Shown here: positions 42,850-52,966 of the stretch, in pieces | How positions within the stretch are numbered: position 1 is the first letter of the stretch | Layout of the letters: every line of letters begins with the position of its first letter | Assembly (NCBI RefSeq): GCF_011759385.1 | Contig: NZ_JAARLY010000010.1 | Span: forward strand, 117,462-181,461 | Direction of reading: 5' to 3' | Source: Oleiagrimonas sp. C23AA | Lineage (GTDB): Bacteria > Pseudomonadota > Gammaproteobacteria > Xanthomonadales > Rhodanobacteraceae | DNA: 64,000 bases | Made by a program: the position numbers and the translations under genes | The notes under the pieces: model-generated | Database searches by the model: none | What the model saw: the letters and a program-made list of their open reading frames with translations, nothing else | What the model was told of the DNA's origin: nothing

Positions 42850-44250
42850 TTAGACCGGTTCGACCGGATAATCCGGTGCCGCGTCCAGCGTGGCGGCACA
42901 CACCTGCGCCAGTTCCAGCAGGCGCAGATCCGAACCGCGCGGACCCACGAACTGCAGGCCCACCGGCAGGCCATTGGCCAACTTGCCCATCGGGATCGAC
43001 ACCGACGGACACGAGGCCAGGCTGGCAAAGCTGGTCAGATCGGCCTGGTTGGCCGGTACCGGACCATCGATCGGAAACGCTCCCTGTGGCGTGGTCGGCA
43101 AGACCAGAACATCCACCTGCGAAAACAGCCGGCGCATCTTCAGCGTGGCCATATCCAGCACACGATCGGCGGCAGCGTAGTCGGCGGCCGATTTTCCTGC
43201 CGCGTAGTCGAGCATGCCGCGGAAGGTCTCCGACACCGGCCTCTCGGTCTGTCTCAGATCCTCGGCAAAGGTGCCGAGCATCTCCGCTTCCATCAGCAAC
43301 AGGCCGGCGCGGCGCGCGCGACCAAAATCCCAGTCGTCGAAATCGACCTGGCGGCGCTCGCCCAGTTCATACGGCAGGCCGGCCAAAGCATTCTCGAATA
43401 CCTCGATCACCGCCGGTTCCACGCCGATGTCGGCGAGGTTGGGTATCAGGCCGGTACGCAGGCGACCCGGCTCCCAGTCCGGCGGCGACAGCGCCACACG
43501 GCGATGACGCGAACGCGGATCGTCGGCGTCGTAACCGGCCAGCACCTGCAGCAGCACGGTGAGGTCGTCCACGCAGCGCGCCAGGATGCCCACCGAATCC
43601 AGACGACGCGCCGCCGGCACCAGGCCACGTGCGGAAATTTCGCCATGCGTGGGTTTGAGCGCGAACACACCGCAATAGCTGGCCGGAATGCGCACCGAAC
43701 CCATCGAGTCCGAACCAATCGCCGCCACGGCCAGACCCGCCGCCACCGCCGCCGCCGCGCCACCGGACGAGCCGCCGGCGACATAACCGTGCTTGTGCGG
43801 ATTGTGGGTCGGACCAAAGTGCGGGTTCAGCGTGGTCGCGCCCAGCGCACCTTCGTCCATGTTGGTTTTGCCCAGCAACACGGTGCCGGCGGCGCGCAGC
43901 CGTGCCACCACGTGCGAATCGTGCTTGGCCGGGGTCTCGCGCGCCGGCAGCCCGGCGCGGGTCGGCCAACCGGCCATGTCGAAATTGTCCTTGATTGCCA
44001 GCGGTACACCGTCCAGGCGTCCGATCACGCCACCGCGACGCCGACGCTCGGCACCGTCAACCTGCTCCTGCAACAAACTGGCGCGCACATCGACAAAGGC
44101 ATTGAGCGAGGGATTGAAGCGATCGATCGCCTCCTGATAGGCATCGGCCAGCGCCTGCGGCGTGGTCCGCCCAAGCGCCAGCCAGTGCAGCATCTGGCAC
44201 AGGCTGGCGCGGCGTAGATCAATCGGTTCAAGCGGCGACATAGCGCTCAT
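42850..44250 (-). CDS. Amidase-signature hydrolase
   Basis: A 466-residue amidase-signature enzyme. The Ser-cisSer-Lys triad is visible: Lys in VPLAIKDNFDMAG, cis-Ser in YVAGGSSGGAAAAVAAG, nucleophile Ser in GSDSMGSVRIPASYCG. Resembles GatA and other amidases (aryl amidase, 6-aminohexanoate or allophanate hydrolase types), but without gatB or gatC beside it a catabolic amidase is more likely. Substrate unresolved. AAGGAAAGG precedes ATG 44250. Confidence 0.87.
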   Translation of the reverse strand: MSAMSPLEPIDLRRASLCQMLHWLALGRTTPQALADAYQEAIDRFNPSLNAFVDVRASLLQEQVDGAERRRRGGVIGRLDGVPLAIKDNFDMAGWPTRAGLPARETPAKHDSHVVARLRAAGTVLLGKTNMDEGALGATTLNPHFGPTHNPHKHGYVAGGSSGGAAAAVAAGLAVAAIGSDSMGSVRIPASYCGVFALKPTHGEISARGLVPAARRLDSVGILARCVDDLTVLLQVLAGYDADDPRSRHRRVALSPPDWEPGRLRTGLIPNLADIGVEPAVIEVFENALAGLPYELGERRQVDFDDWDFGRARRAGLLLMEAEMLGTFAEDLRQTERPVSETFRGMLDYAAGKSAADYAAADRVLDMATLKMRRLFSQVDVLVLPTTPQGAFPIDGPVPANQADLTSFASLASCPSVSIPMGKLANGLPVGLQFVGPRGSDLRLLELAQVCAATLDAAPDYPVEPV

Positions 44251-44540
44251 GCGTTCCCTTTCCTTCTTAAAGCATGACGGTCCCGATTATGCACCGGGCC
44301 GGTGTTAGCAGCCGATGAAACGCGTCAACGCGCTTGGCTCGACCATGGGTATTCATTGGTAACACAGTCGACTCATCGCGCTCACCTGGAGGTTGCGACA
44401 CCTCCGGATGCTGCAGCGCATTTGCCGGGCACGACGCGAACATCGACAATCGTCGCTCTTCGGCCACGGCACGCTCACGCATGACGTGGCCATCATGCAT
44501 CATCATCGGCATCAGTCAGACCGCAGGAGGAGGCCCCACG

Positions 44541-46148
44541 ATGAGCGATCGCGACATCATGGAATACGACGTCATCACCGTGGGCGCAGGCCCGGCCGGC
44601 CTGGCCTTCGCCATGCGCCTGAAGCAGCTCAACGCCGAGCTCAACGTCTGTGTGATCGAAAAGGCCTCCACCATCGGCGCGCAAATCCTTTCCGGTGCGG
44701 TGATAGAAACAGCTCCGCTGGACGAGCTGCTGCCGAACTGGCGCGACAACCCGCCACCGATCTGCGTGCCGGCCAAGAGCGACGAGTTCTGGCAGCTCAC
44801 CGGCAAGGCCGGTGCGCGCAAGCTGCCGACACCGCCGCAGATGAACAACCACGGCAACGTGATCGTCAGCCTGGGTGCCATGTGCGCGTGGCTGGCGCCG
44901 CAGGCCGAGGCACTGGGCGTGGACATCTTCCCTGGCTTTGCCGCCGCCGAAACGTTGTTCGATGACAGCGGCAAGGTCATCGGCGTGCGCATCGGCGACA
45001 TGGGTGTGGCGCGCGACGGCTCGGAAAAACCCGGCTACACGCAGGGCATCGACATCCACGCCAAGCTCACCGTGTTGGCCGAAGGCTGCCGCGGGCATCT
45101 TTCCAAGCAGCTGATCAAGCGCTTCGAGCTGGACAAGAATGCCGACCCGCAGACCTATGGCATCGGCATGAAGGAGCTGTGGCAGCTGCCGGAAGGCCGT
45201 GTCGAGCCGGGCAAGATCGTGCACACGCTGGGCTGGCCGCTGGACAGCAACACCTACGGCGGCAGCTTCCTGTATCACCTGGACAAGGATCGCGTCGCCA
45301 TCGGTTTTGTTGCCGGGCTGGACTACCAGGACCCGAATTTTTCGCCGTTCGAGGCCTTCCAGCAGCTCAAGCATCACCCGATGATCAAGAAGCTGCTCGA
45401 AGGCGGGCAGATCGTCTCGGCCGGCGCGCGTGCGCTGGTCGAGGGCGGCTACCAGTCGCTGCCCAAGGTGGAAATGCCGGGCGCCCTGCTGATCGGCGAC
45501 AGCGCCGGCCTGCTCAACGTGCCCAAGATCAAGGGCACCCATCAGGCCATGCGTTCGGGCATGCTGGCCGCCGAGCACTTCGCCAGCCACGGCTCGTCTG
45601 CCGGCTGGGATGCAGCGCTGCGTGCCTCGCCGGTGATGGCAGAGCTCAAAAAAGTGCGCAACATCCGCCCCGGCTTCAACAAGGGCCTGAATTTCGGCAT
45701 GGCCAATGCCGCCTGGGAGACGGTGACCGGTGGCAAGAGTCCCTGGACCTTGAGCAACCACGCCGACTGGAAGGCCCTGAAGAAGCTCGACGAGGTGACC
45801 TCCTCCTCGCGCGATTACGTCAATCGCGAGCTGGCGCCGCGCGACCGCCTGGCCTCGGTGTACTTTGCCGCCACCGAGCACGACGAGAACCAGCCGGTGC
45901 ATCTGAAGGTGGCCGACACCAGCATCTGCATCGAGCGTTGCACGGTCGAGTACGGCAATCCCTGCACGCGATTTTGCCCGGCCAACGTCTACGAGATCGT
46001 CGACGACGAGGACGGCGCCGGCAAACGCCTGCAGATCAACGCCGCCAACTGCGTGCACTGCAAGACCTGCGACATCAAGGACCCGTACCAGATCATCGAC
46101 TGGGTCACCCCCGAAGGCGGCTCGGGGCCGAACTACCAGAATCTTTAA
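44541..46148 (+). CDS. Electron transfer flavoprotein-ubiquinone oxidoreductase
   Basis: Carries electrons from reduced ETF to ubiquinone at the inner membrane. The 535-residue protein has an N-terminal FAD fold (YDVITVGAGPAGLAFAMRLKQL), IGAQILSGAVIE, LIGDSAGLLNVPKIKGTHQAMRSGMLAAE, and a C-terminal 4Fe-4S region (CTVEYGNPCTRFCPANVYEIV and NCVHCKTCDIKDPYQIIDW). Length and order match ETF-QO. Start 44541 has AGGAGGA 9 bases upstream; the open frame from 44334 is longer without homology. The 290-base gap before it (44251-44540) shows no gene. Physically separated from etfBA by the RgpF-like gene. Confidence 0.96.
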   Translation: MSDRDIMEYDVITVGAGPAGLAFAMRLKQLNAELNVCVIEKASTIGAQILSGAVIETAPLDELLPNWRDNPPPICVPAKSDEFWQLTGKAGARKLPTPPQMNNHGNVIVSLGAMCAWLAPQAEALGVDIFPGFAAAETLFDDSGKVIGVRIGDMGVARDGSEKPGYTQGIDIHAKLTVLAEGCRGHLSKQLIKRFELDKNADPQTYGIGMKELWQLPEGRVEPGKIVHTLGWPLDSNTYGGSFLYHLDKDRVAIGFVAGLDYQDPNFSPFEAFQQLKHHPMIKKLLEGGQIVSAGARALVEGGYQSLPKVEMPGALLIGDSAGLLNVPKIKGTHQAMRSGMLAAEHFASHGSSAGWDAALRASPVMAELKKVRNIRPGFNKGLNFGMANAAWETVTGGKSPWTLSNHADWKALKKLDEVTSSSRDYVNRELAPRDRLASVYFAATEHDENQPVHLKVADTSICIERCTVEYGNPCTRFCPANVYEIVDDEDGAGKRLQINAANCVHCKTCDIKDPYQIIDWVTPEGGSGPNYQNL

Positions 46149-46164
46149 CTGACTCACAGTCACG

Positions 46165-49002
46165 ATGATCCAACCACTTGAACGGATTTGGTCCTATCTG
46201 CGCGAGACGATCAACCGGCACGGTGGCGGATGGCGTGGCACGCATGCGGTGGCCCGACGTGCCTTTCGCGTGCTGCGCGCCATCGGATGGAAGGGCTTTG
46301 CCGACCGGCTTCGCGCCTCAAGGGCGCGTTTAATACCGCCCCCCTCCCCGCCGGAGACACTCAAACTGGCGCCTGCCACCTCAGCGGGCGCCATCACGCT
46401 TCGCGTGGGCGTCATGGCGCATATCTTCTATCCGGATTTGACCGACGAACTGGCCCACTACCTCAGCCACATTCCACAACCGTTCACTTTGCTAGTGTCG
46501 GTAGTGGATGCATTGGCAAAGCAACAGGTGACTGAGCGCCTGCAGAAACTCGATGCCGTGCAGCAGTTACACGTGCGCGTGGTCCCCAATCGCGGACGTG
46601 ACTTGGCGCCTTTTTTTGTGACCTTCCGGGACGAGATACTCGCCCTGGACGCGATTTGTCACATCCATACGAAAAAATCGCTTTACACCGGCCGTGAGCA
46701 ATCGCAGTGGCGTCGACACATGCTTGATGCACTGCTCGGTTCACAACAACGAGTCACAGCCCTTCTCGGTTTGCTGCAAGCCAATCCAGCCCTTGGCATG
46801 GTGTATCCCGATGGGTCTTCCTCGGTGCCGTTGTGGGCGCACACCTGGCTGAGCAACCTGACGCACGCCAGGCAACTGGGGGCGAGGCTTGGCATCGGTA
46901 TCGACGCCCATTCCTACATCGATTTTCCCGCAGGCTCCATGTTTTGGGCCCGTGTTGCGGCACTACGCCCGCTGTTTGCTTTGCAACTGACGCTTGAGGA
47001 CTTCCCCGAAGAAGTAGGCCAGACCGATGGCACCTTGCAGCACACCCTCGAACGCATGCTGGGCATGGTCACGCGCCACCAGGGATTGCTCACGGGAGTG
47101 CTGCCGGCCGACGGATCACTGGCACTGCAAGCAGAGGGGCTTAAGTCCTGGAGCAATTACGTCGAACAACCGCTCAAGGAAAAAATCGCCTACGCATGCA
47201 TCGATGCGCGCGTTATCTCACTGGACATATTCGACACCCTCGTCCTGCGCCCATTCCTGTCCCCGTGGGGCGCCCGGGTGTATGCCGCACATCGCATCCA
47301 GGCGAAGTTCGGCATACCTCGTTTCATGGAACTTCGCGAGCGCGCTGAAGCCCTGGCACGCGCCAAAGCCGAGCAAGATGTTGATCTGGACACCATCTAC
47401 GCCGCCATGGCCACGCTGCCGGAGATCAAACACGTCCCGATCGACGAACTGTATGCGTTCGAGGTTGCGCTGGAAAAACAGTTGATGCGTCCGCGCGTCG
47501 CGCTACTCGATGCTCTGGCCGCCATTCCCGCTGACAGGCGGCTGATCGCCGTGTCCGATATGTATCTCGACGCCAAAACCTTGAAAGCGATCCTGCCGAC
47601 GACGGTCAGCAAACCTTTGCAGCAACTTTACGTGTCCTGCGACACGGGCTGGCGCAAAGATACCGCCGAAGCCTGGAAGCAGCTTCCCGAGAAGGAAGAC
47701 CTCGCCGCCGAACAATGGCTGCATATCGGCGACAACGAACATGCCGATGTGCAACTGCCGCAACAGCTGGGCTTCATCCACCCGGTGCATGTGCTACGCC
47801 CCGCCGCGCTATTGCAAGTAGCACCTCCACTACGCCGCTTGCGCCCACCGGCGGCCGTTGAGCGACGCTGGCAAGACCAGCTGTGGCTGGGATTACTTTC
47901 CAACCGTTTCAGTGAACTTGCCGACACCCATCCGACCGCCTTCAGCGATACCCTGCGGATCGACGATGCGCAGACTCTCGGGTACGTGGTCTACGGCCCG
48001 TTGATACTTGACTACGTCGCTTGGCTCGCGCGCTTGGCACAAGACCAAGTGGACACCAACATTCTGTTCCTCAGCCGCGAAGGCGTCCTGCTGCAACGCA
48101 TCTTCCGCGTGCTGCAAGAAGCCGCGCCATCTCTGGGGTCGATAAAAGCAAGCTATCTGTTGGCCTCGCGTCGCGGCACTACCACACCATCCTTGCGCGA
48201 GATGGACGATCTGCAAAGTGTGCTGCAAAGCCCGTATACCGGATCACTGGAAGGATTCTTGCGTCACCGACTCGGTGCGGCCATTGCCGACCTCGCGCGG
48301 AGCACGCTGCAAGGCCGACAGTGTGATCAGGAGATCTTCCTGCCGGACATGCGCGAACAGGTAGAGGAGATGTTACGGCCACTGTTCAAGGACATACGAA
48401 ACATCGCCGACCTAGAACGGCGAGCCTATATGGCTTACTGGCGCCAGCATGCTGGCACGGGAAACGTCATCGTGGCCGACTTAGGTTACGCGGGATCGAT
48501 CCAGACCAACCTGGCCCGATTGACAGGTCAAACCATCGGCGGCGCTTATTTCGCCGTGAACCAAGGCATTACACAAACACAACTCTACGCAGGCTGGGCA
48601 CGCGCGCGCTTGTACGACGCGCGCACCGATGCAGCGCAGCCGGTACCGGCCATTCTGCGCCACGACCTGCTCATGGAGGCCGTGCTCACAGCGCCCGAAG
48701 GACAATTTTCTCATATGGAACTGGCCGCCGATGGGCCACGACCGGTGTATGTGGATACTGGGCCATCGCCCGCCACATGGGCGGTCATCTCACGTATTCA
48801 CGACGGTGTCGAAGCGTTCGTCCGTGATGTCTGTGCAGTTACCGGCGCCGACACGATCGAATTGAGCTTTGATCGCGACCACATTCAAATACCCTTGGCC
48901 TGCTTGGCCGACGGCACCTGGCAGGCCGGTAGCTGGGCTGAACGACTCACCGTGGACGACGCCTATACCGGGCGCGGCACGGTACCGTTCGCCACGGCCT
49001 GA
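46165..49002 (+). CDS. RgpF-like glycan-synthesis protein with HAD-like and C-terminal domains
   Basis: A 945-residue protein. Residues about 75-325 match the rhamnan synthesis F family (VGVMAHIFYPDLTDELAHYL, VRVVPNRGRDLAPFFV, ICHIHTKKSLY), found in O-antigen and rhamnan assembly. Residues about 350-560 form a HAD-like module (SLDIFDTLVLRPF with DxxDT, VSDMYLDAKTLK, HIGDNEHADVQLP). The last 350 residues (NILFLSREGVLLQRIF, NVIVADLGYAGSIQTNLARL) are often fused to such HAD domains in surface-polysaccharide loci. Starts 16 bases after the ETF-QO stop without a clear ribosome-binding site. Base composition is visibly more AT-rich than its neighbours, suggesting transfer. Precise reaction unknown. 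Confidence 0.82.
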   Translation: MIQPLERIWSYLRETINRHGGGWRGTHAVARRAFRVLRAIGWKGFADRLRASRARLIPPPSPPETLKLAPATSAGAITLRVGVMAHIFYPDLTDELAHYLSHIPQPFTLLVSVVDALAKQQVTERLQKLDAVQQLHVRVVPNRGRDLAPFFVTFRDEILALDAICHIHTKKSLYTGREQSQWRRHMLDALLGSQQRVTALLGLLQANPALGMVYPDGSSSVPLWAHTWLSNLTHARQLGARLGIGIDAHSYIDFPAGSMFWARVAALRPLFALQLTLEDFPEEVGQTDGTLQHTLERMLGMVTRHQGLLTGVLPADGSLALQAEGLKSWSNYVEQPLKEKIAYACIDARVISLDIFDTLVLRPFLSPWGARVYAAHRIQAKFGIPRFMELRERAEALARAKAEQDVDLDTIYAAMATLPEIKHVPIDELYAFEVALEKQLMRPRVALLDALAAIPADRRLIAVSDMYLDAKTLKAILPTTVSKPLQQLYVSCDTGWRKDTAEAWKQLPEKEDLAAEQWLHIGDNEHADVQLPQQLGFIHPVHVLRPAALLQVAPPLRRLRPPAAVERRWQDQLWLGLLSNRFSELADTHPTAFSDTLRIDDAQTLGYVVYGPLILDYVAWLARLAQDQVDTNILFLSREGVLLQRIFRVLQEAAPSLGSIKASYLLASRRGTTTPSLREMDDLQSVLQSPYTGSLEGFLRHRLGAAIADLARSTLQGRQCDQEIFLPDMREQVEEMLRPLFKDIRNIADLERRAYMAYWRQHAGTGNVIVADLGYAGSIQTNLARLTGQTIGGAYFAVNQGITQTQLYAGWARARLYDARTDAAQPVPAILRHDLLMEAVLTAPEGQFSHMELAADGPRPVYVDTGPSPATWAVISRIHDGVEAFVRDVCAVTGADTIELSFDRDHIQIPLACLADGTWQAGSWAERLTVDDAYTGRGTVPFATA

Positions 49003-49195
49003 CCACCGGCACACCAGCAGTGGTGACTAGAGCCGCTCATCGGCGCTTTGCCATGGCAAAACCTAGCTGAACAGATAAAGAGTAAACACCGTATCCGTTG
49101 GCCATGCCGATTCGGCATAGCCGCATGCTCGGGTTACCATAGATGTTTGATACATGGCGCCACACTACTGGCGCCCCCAGGTAAAGGAATCGCTG

Positions 49196-49942
49196 ATGAA
49201 AATCCTTGTCGGCTACAAGCGCGTGGTGGATTACAACGTGCGTGTGCAGGTCAAGCCGGACGGCTCCGGCGTGGCGACCGAGGGCGTCAAGCTGTCGGCC
49301 AACCCGTTCGATGACATCGCGCTGGAAGAAGCGCTGCGCCTGCGCGAGCAGGGCGTGGCCGAGGAAGTGGTGATCGTCGGCATCGGTCCGGCCGACCTGA
49401 CCGCGCACCTGCGCAACGGCCTGGCCATGGGCGCCAACCGCGCCATCCACGTCACCACCGACGCACCGCTGCAGCCGCTGACGGCGGCGCGCACCTTCCT
49501 CAAGCTGATCGAAAAGGAAGAACCCGGTCTGGTGATCCTGGGCAAGCAGGCCATCGATGACGACGCCAACCAGACCGGCCAGATGCTGGCCGCGCTCTGG
49601 GGCCGCCCGCAGGCGACCTTCGCCAGCAAGCTGTCGGTGGGCGATGGCAAGGCCACGGTCACGCGCGAAGTCGATGCCGGGCTGGAGACCATCGAAGCCG
49701 AGCTGCCGGCCGTGGTCACCACCGATCTGCGCCTGAACGAGCCGCGCTTCATCAAGCTGCCGGACATCATGAAGGCCAAGTCCAAGCCCATCGACGCCAT
49801 CGACTTCGACTCGCTGGGTGTGACCTCGGGTGATCACCTTACGACCACCCACTACGCGCCGCCGCCCAAGCGCAGCAAGGGCGTGATGGTCAACGATGCG
49901 GCCGAGCTGATCGACGCACTCAAACAGAAGGGCCTGCTGTAA
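49196..49942 (+). CDS. etfB: Electron transfer flavoprotein beta subunit
   Basis: A 248-residue subunit of the ETF heterodimer that collects electrons from acyl-CoA and other dehydrogenases. It shows KILVGYKRVVDYNVRV, NPFDDIALEEALRLRE, ILGKQAIDDDANQTGQMLAALWG and the VTREVDAGLETIEAELPAVVTTDLRLNEPRF signature. ATG 49196 is preceded by AAAGGAA. The 190-base gap from the RgpF-like gene probably carries its promoter. Followed by etfA after 94 bases. Confidence 0.97.
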   Translation: MKILVGYKRVVDYNVRVQVKPDGSGVATEGVKLSANPFDDIALEEALRLREQGVAEEVVIVGIGPADLTAHLRNGLAMGANRAIHVTTDAPLQPLTAARTFLKLIEKEEPGLVILGKQAIDDDANQTGQMLAALWGRPQATFASKLSVGDGKATVTREVDAGLETIEAELPAVVTTDLRLNEPRFIKLPDIMKAKSKPIDAIDFDSLGVTSGDHLTTTHYAPPPKRSKGVMVNDAAELIDALKQKGLL

Positions 49943-50036
49943 GCAGCCTGCCCGGCCCTGCGTGTGAACGCGCTGCAGCAGCCGCACGGCGCCCGCGCCC
50001 ACCCGCAGGCCAGACTACCGAATCGAGGATAAAGCC

Positions 50037-50978
50037 ATGAGCAAGATTCTTGTCATTGCCGAGCACCTGGACGGTGCGCTCAATCCGGCCACCGCGCGTT
50101 GCGTGGCGGCGGCCAAGGTCGTGGGTGGCGACATCGACGTACTGGTGCTGGCCGAACAGGCCGGCGAGGTGGCCAACCAGGCCGCCAAGCTGGATGGCGT
50201 CAGCCGCGTGCTGACGGTCGAGCGCGCCGAAAACGCGCACCTGCTGGCGGCCACGGCCGCGCCGCAGATCGCCAAGGCCGCCGAGGGTTACAGCCACGTC
50301 TTCGGCGCTTCGACCACCAGCGGCAAGGACCTGATGCCGCGCGTGGCCGCACTGCTGGGCGTAGCCCAGGTCAGCGACATCATGAGCGTGGAGTCGAGCC
50401 ACAGCTTCACGCGCCCGATCTACGCCGGCAACGCCATCATTACCGTCGAGGCCCCGGCCGACCAGACCGTGGTCGCCACTGTGCGTACCGCCTCGTGGCC
50501 CGCCGTCGGCAACGCCGACAACGCCGCCCCGGCGGAGGCGCTGAGCGTGGACGCCGAGCTGCCCTCGCACACTCGCTTCGTGGAACTGAAGCAGGACAAG
50601 AGTGATCGCCCGGACCTGCAAAGTGCACCACGCGTGATCTCCGGCGGCCGCGGCGTCGGTTCGAAGGAAAACTTCGAGATCATCTTCAAGCTGGCCGACA
50701 AGCTCAACGCAGGCGTGGGTGCCTCGCGCGCGGCGGTGGATGCCGGCTATGTGCCCAACGACATGCAGGTGGGCCAGACCGGCAAGATCATCGCCCCCGA
50801 GCTGTACATGGCCTTCGGCATCTCCGGCGCCATCCAGCATCTGACTGGCATCAAGGACGCCGGCACCATCGTCGCCATCAACAAGGACGCCGACGCACCG
50901 ATCTTCGAGATCGCCGACATCGGCCTGGTTGGTGACCTGTTCAAGGTGATCCCGGAGCTCGAGGCCGCGCTCGGGTGA
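50037..50978 (+). CDS. etfA: Electron transfer flavoprotein alpha subunit
   Basis: A 313-residue subunit that binds FAD. The N-terminal part ([25 protein letters not shown]) and the FAD-binding C-terminal part ([81 protein letters not shown]) are complete. Partner of etfB; supplies ETF-QO at 44541. In Xanthomonas etfA marks one border of the variable LPS gene cluster, and glycan genes follow directly here as well. Confidence 0.97.
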   Translation: MSKILVIAEHLDGALNPATARCVAAAKVVGGDIDVLVLAEQAGEVANQAAKLDGVSRVLTVERAENAHLLAATAAPQIAKAAEGYSHVFGASTTSGKDLMPRVAALLGVAQVSDIMSVESSHSFTRPIYAGNAIITVEAPADQTVVATVRTASWPAVGNADNAAPAEALSVDAELPSHTRFVELKQDKSDRPDLQSAPRVISGGRGVGSKENFEIIFKLADKLNAGVGASRAAVDAGYVPNDMQVGQTGKIIAPELYMAFGISGAIQHLTGIKDAGTIVAINKDADAPIFEIADIGLVGDLFKVIPELEAALG

Positions 50979-51009
50979 GAACCCAGGTTCTGCCCCAGAG
51001 TCGTCACTG

Positions 51010-52167
51010 ATGCGAATCCTTTGCTGGGGCACCTTCGATACCGGCAAGCCCAGAACCCGCATCCTGCTGGATGGGCTGGGCCTTGCCGGTGCCACGGTAT
51101 GCCGGCATCACGCCAACATATGGCAGGGCGTGCGCGACAAATCCCAGGTCCGTGGCCTGTGGCGGCGCCTTGGTCTGGCAGTGCGCTGGCTCGGCGCCTA
51201 CCCCCGGCTGGTATGGTCACTGGCCTTCGCCCCCAAGCCGGACGTGTTGCTGATCGGTTTCCCGGGGGTACTGGACGTACTGATCGCCGCCCCCATAGCG
51301 CGTCTGCGCGGCATCCCGCTGGCGTGGGACATGTTCATGTCCCTTTATGACACGGTGGTCGAAGACCGCAAGCTTTGGCGCAAGGGCAGTCTGCCAGCGC
51401 GTGTGCTGCATGCCGTGGAGGGCTTCGCGGTGCGCCGGGCGGACCTGGTGTTTCTCGACACCGCCGCCCATGCCAGACGCGTCGAACGGCTGTTCGGACT
51501 GGCCAATGGACACGCCGGCTCGGTGTGGGTCGGCACGGAAACCGGTTGCTTTACCCCGCGTACGCACGCGGCGGAGACAACAACGGAAACCGTCGATACG
51601 CCCGATGCTGAGACCCTGCGAATACTTTTCTACGGGCAGTTCATCCCTTTGCATGGCATCGAAACCATTGTCCAGGCGGCACGGATCACACGGGGCGATC
51701 GCATCCAGTGGCAACTGATCGGCACCGGCCAGGAGGCCGAAAAGATCAGGGCCATGCTCGACGAGCAGCCCCTGCCCAACGTGAGCTGGGATACATGGGT
51801 AGACTATGAAGCACTGCCCGGGCGCATCGAGCAGGCGCATGTGTGCCTGGGCATCTTCGGATGCTCGGAAAAGGCTGCCAGCGTCATTCCCAACAAGGTA
51901 TTCCAGATCGTGGCCATGGGGCGCCCGCTGATCACGCGAGACTCGCCGGCCATCCGGGAACTGCTGGATGACGCATTTCCCTGCGCGCAGCTTATCCCCG
52001 CCGGGGACGCGCAGGCGCTTGCCGACGCCGCGCGTGCCATGCTCAAGGAAGGAGGCAATCAGGCAAAGCTCGATTGCCATACACGGATACAGGCAGACAT
52101 CACGCCCGAGGCCATCGGTCTGCAGTGCATGTCGCTGCTTGAGCGACGCCTGCCAATGGAACATTGA
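51010..52167 (+). CDS. GT4-type glycosyltransferase
   Basis: A 385-residue GT-B fold glycosyltransferase. The C-terminal domain is recognisable ([83 protein letters not shown] with the late acidic residue of donor binding). The N-terminal half ([57 protein letters not shown]) is the acceptor domain. Begins 31 bases after etfA. Donor and acceptor unknown. Head of a run of overlapping glycan genes. Confidence 0.85.
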   Translation: MRILCWGTFDTGKPRTRILLDGLGLAGATVCRHHANIWQGVRDKSQVRGLWRRLGLAVRWLGAYPRLVWSLAFAPKPDVLLIGFPGVLDVLIAAPIARLRGIPLAWDMFMSLYDTVVEDRKLWRKGSLPARVLHAVEGFAVRRADLVFLDTAAHARRVERLFGLANGHAGSVWVGTETGCFTPRTHAAETTTETVDTPDAETLRILFYGQFIPLHGIETIVQAARITRGDRIQWQLIGTGQEAEKIRAMLDEQPLPNVSWDTWVDYEALPGRIEQAHVCLGIFGCSEKAASVIPNKVFQIVAMGRPLITRDSPAIRELLDDAFPCAQLIPAGDAQALADAARAMLKEGGNQAKLDCHTRIQADITPEAIGLQCMSLLERRLPMEH

Positions 52168-52171
52168 ACCC

Positions 52172-52966
52172 ATGCAATACACGCCTCTCCTCGGTCCCGC
52201 GTCTCCCGAAAACGGCTGGGTTCCGGCGCCACGTTACCTGCTGCGGCGACGCCGCATTCTCAGGCAGCTGCAGCGCTTTGCACCCGGCAAAGTGCTCGAA
52301 ATCGGATGCGGCGCCGGCATGCTATTGCAGGAACTGTCCAGTCGCGGCTTTGAGTGCACCGCATTGGAAACCTCCGCCCAGGCACGCCAACTCATCGAGA
52401 AGGTGGCCACAGAAACCGGGCACGACATTCACATAGCGCAAGCCCCGTCATCCTCGTGGGAGGGCACGTTCCCGCTGGTCATGGCCTTCGAGGTACTCGA
52501 GCACATCGAGCATCACCACGAGGCGCTTCGGCAGTGGGCCTCGTGGCTGGCTCCCGGCGGTACCCTGCTGATGTCGGTACCGGCGCATCCACGGCTTTGG
52601 AACGCTGCCGATGTCTGGGCCGGCCACTACCGGCGCTATACACGTGCCGGCCTGATCGAGGCCATCCAGGCTGCCGGCCTTGAGATCGAACACATCGAGT
52701 GCTTCGGCTTCCCGCTGGGCAACCTCACCGAACAGATGCAGGCACGCGGCATACGTCGCCGACTGCCCGAACGCGATCAGGACCTGGGTGACCACCAGGC
52801 CAACAGCGACCGCAGCGGCATCGAGCGCAATCACGTCTTGCGCTGGTATCCGATGATGCGCTCGCTTCCTGGACGCCTGGCGCTGCATGCGGCTTTCGCT
52901 GCGCAGGCGCTGACCTGTCGCCTGCCCCTGGGCAACGGCTATCTGCTGCGGGCACGTGTCCGATGA
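52172..52966 (+). CDS. SAM-dependent methyltransferase
   Basis: A 264-residue class I methyltransferase of the Methyltransf_11/23 group: motif I VLEIGCGAGMLLQELSSRGF, acidic loop CTALETSAQA, VMAFEVLEHIEHHHEALRQW, and LAPGGTLLMSVPAHPRLWN. The segment after (VWAGHYRRYTRAGLIEAIQAAGLEIEHIECFGFPLG) is typical of methyltransferases in lipid or polysaccharide gene clusters. Starts 4 bases after the GT4 stop and overlaps the next gene by ATGA. Confidence 0.87.
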   Translation: MQYTPLLGPASPENGWVPAPRYLLRRRRILRQLQRFAPGKVLEIGCGAGMLLQELSSRGFECTALETSAQARQLIEKVATETGHDIHIAQAPSSSWEGTFPLVMAFEVLEHIEHHHEALRQWASWLAPGGTLLMSVPAHPRLWNAADVWAGHYRRYTRAGLIEAIQAAGLEIEHIECFGFPLGNLTEQMQARGIRRRLPERDQDLGDHQANSDRSGIERNHVLRWYPMMRSLPGRLALHAAFAAQALTCRLPLGNGYLLRARVR

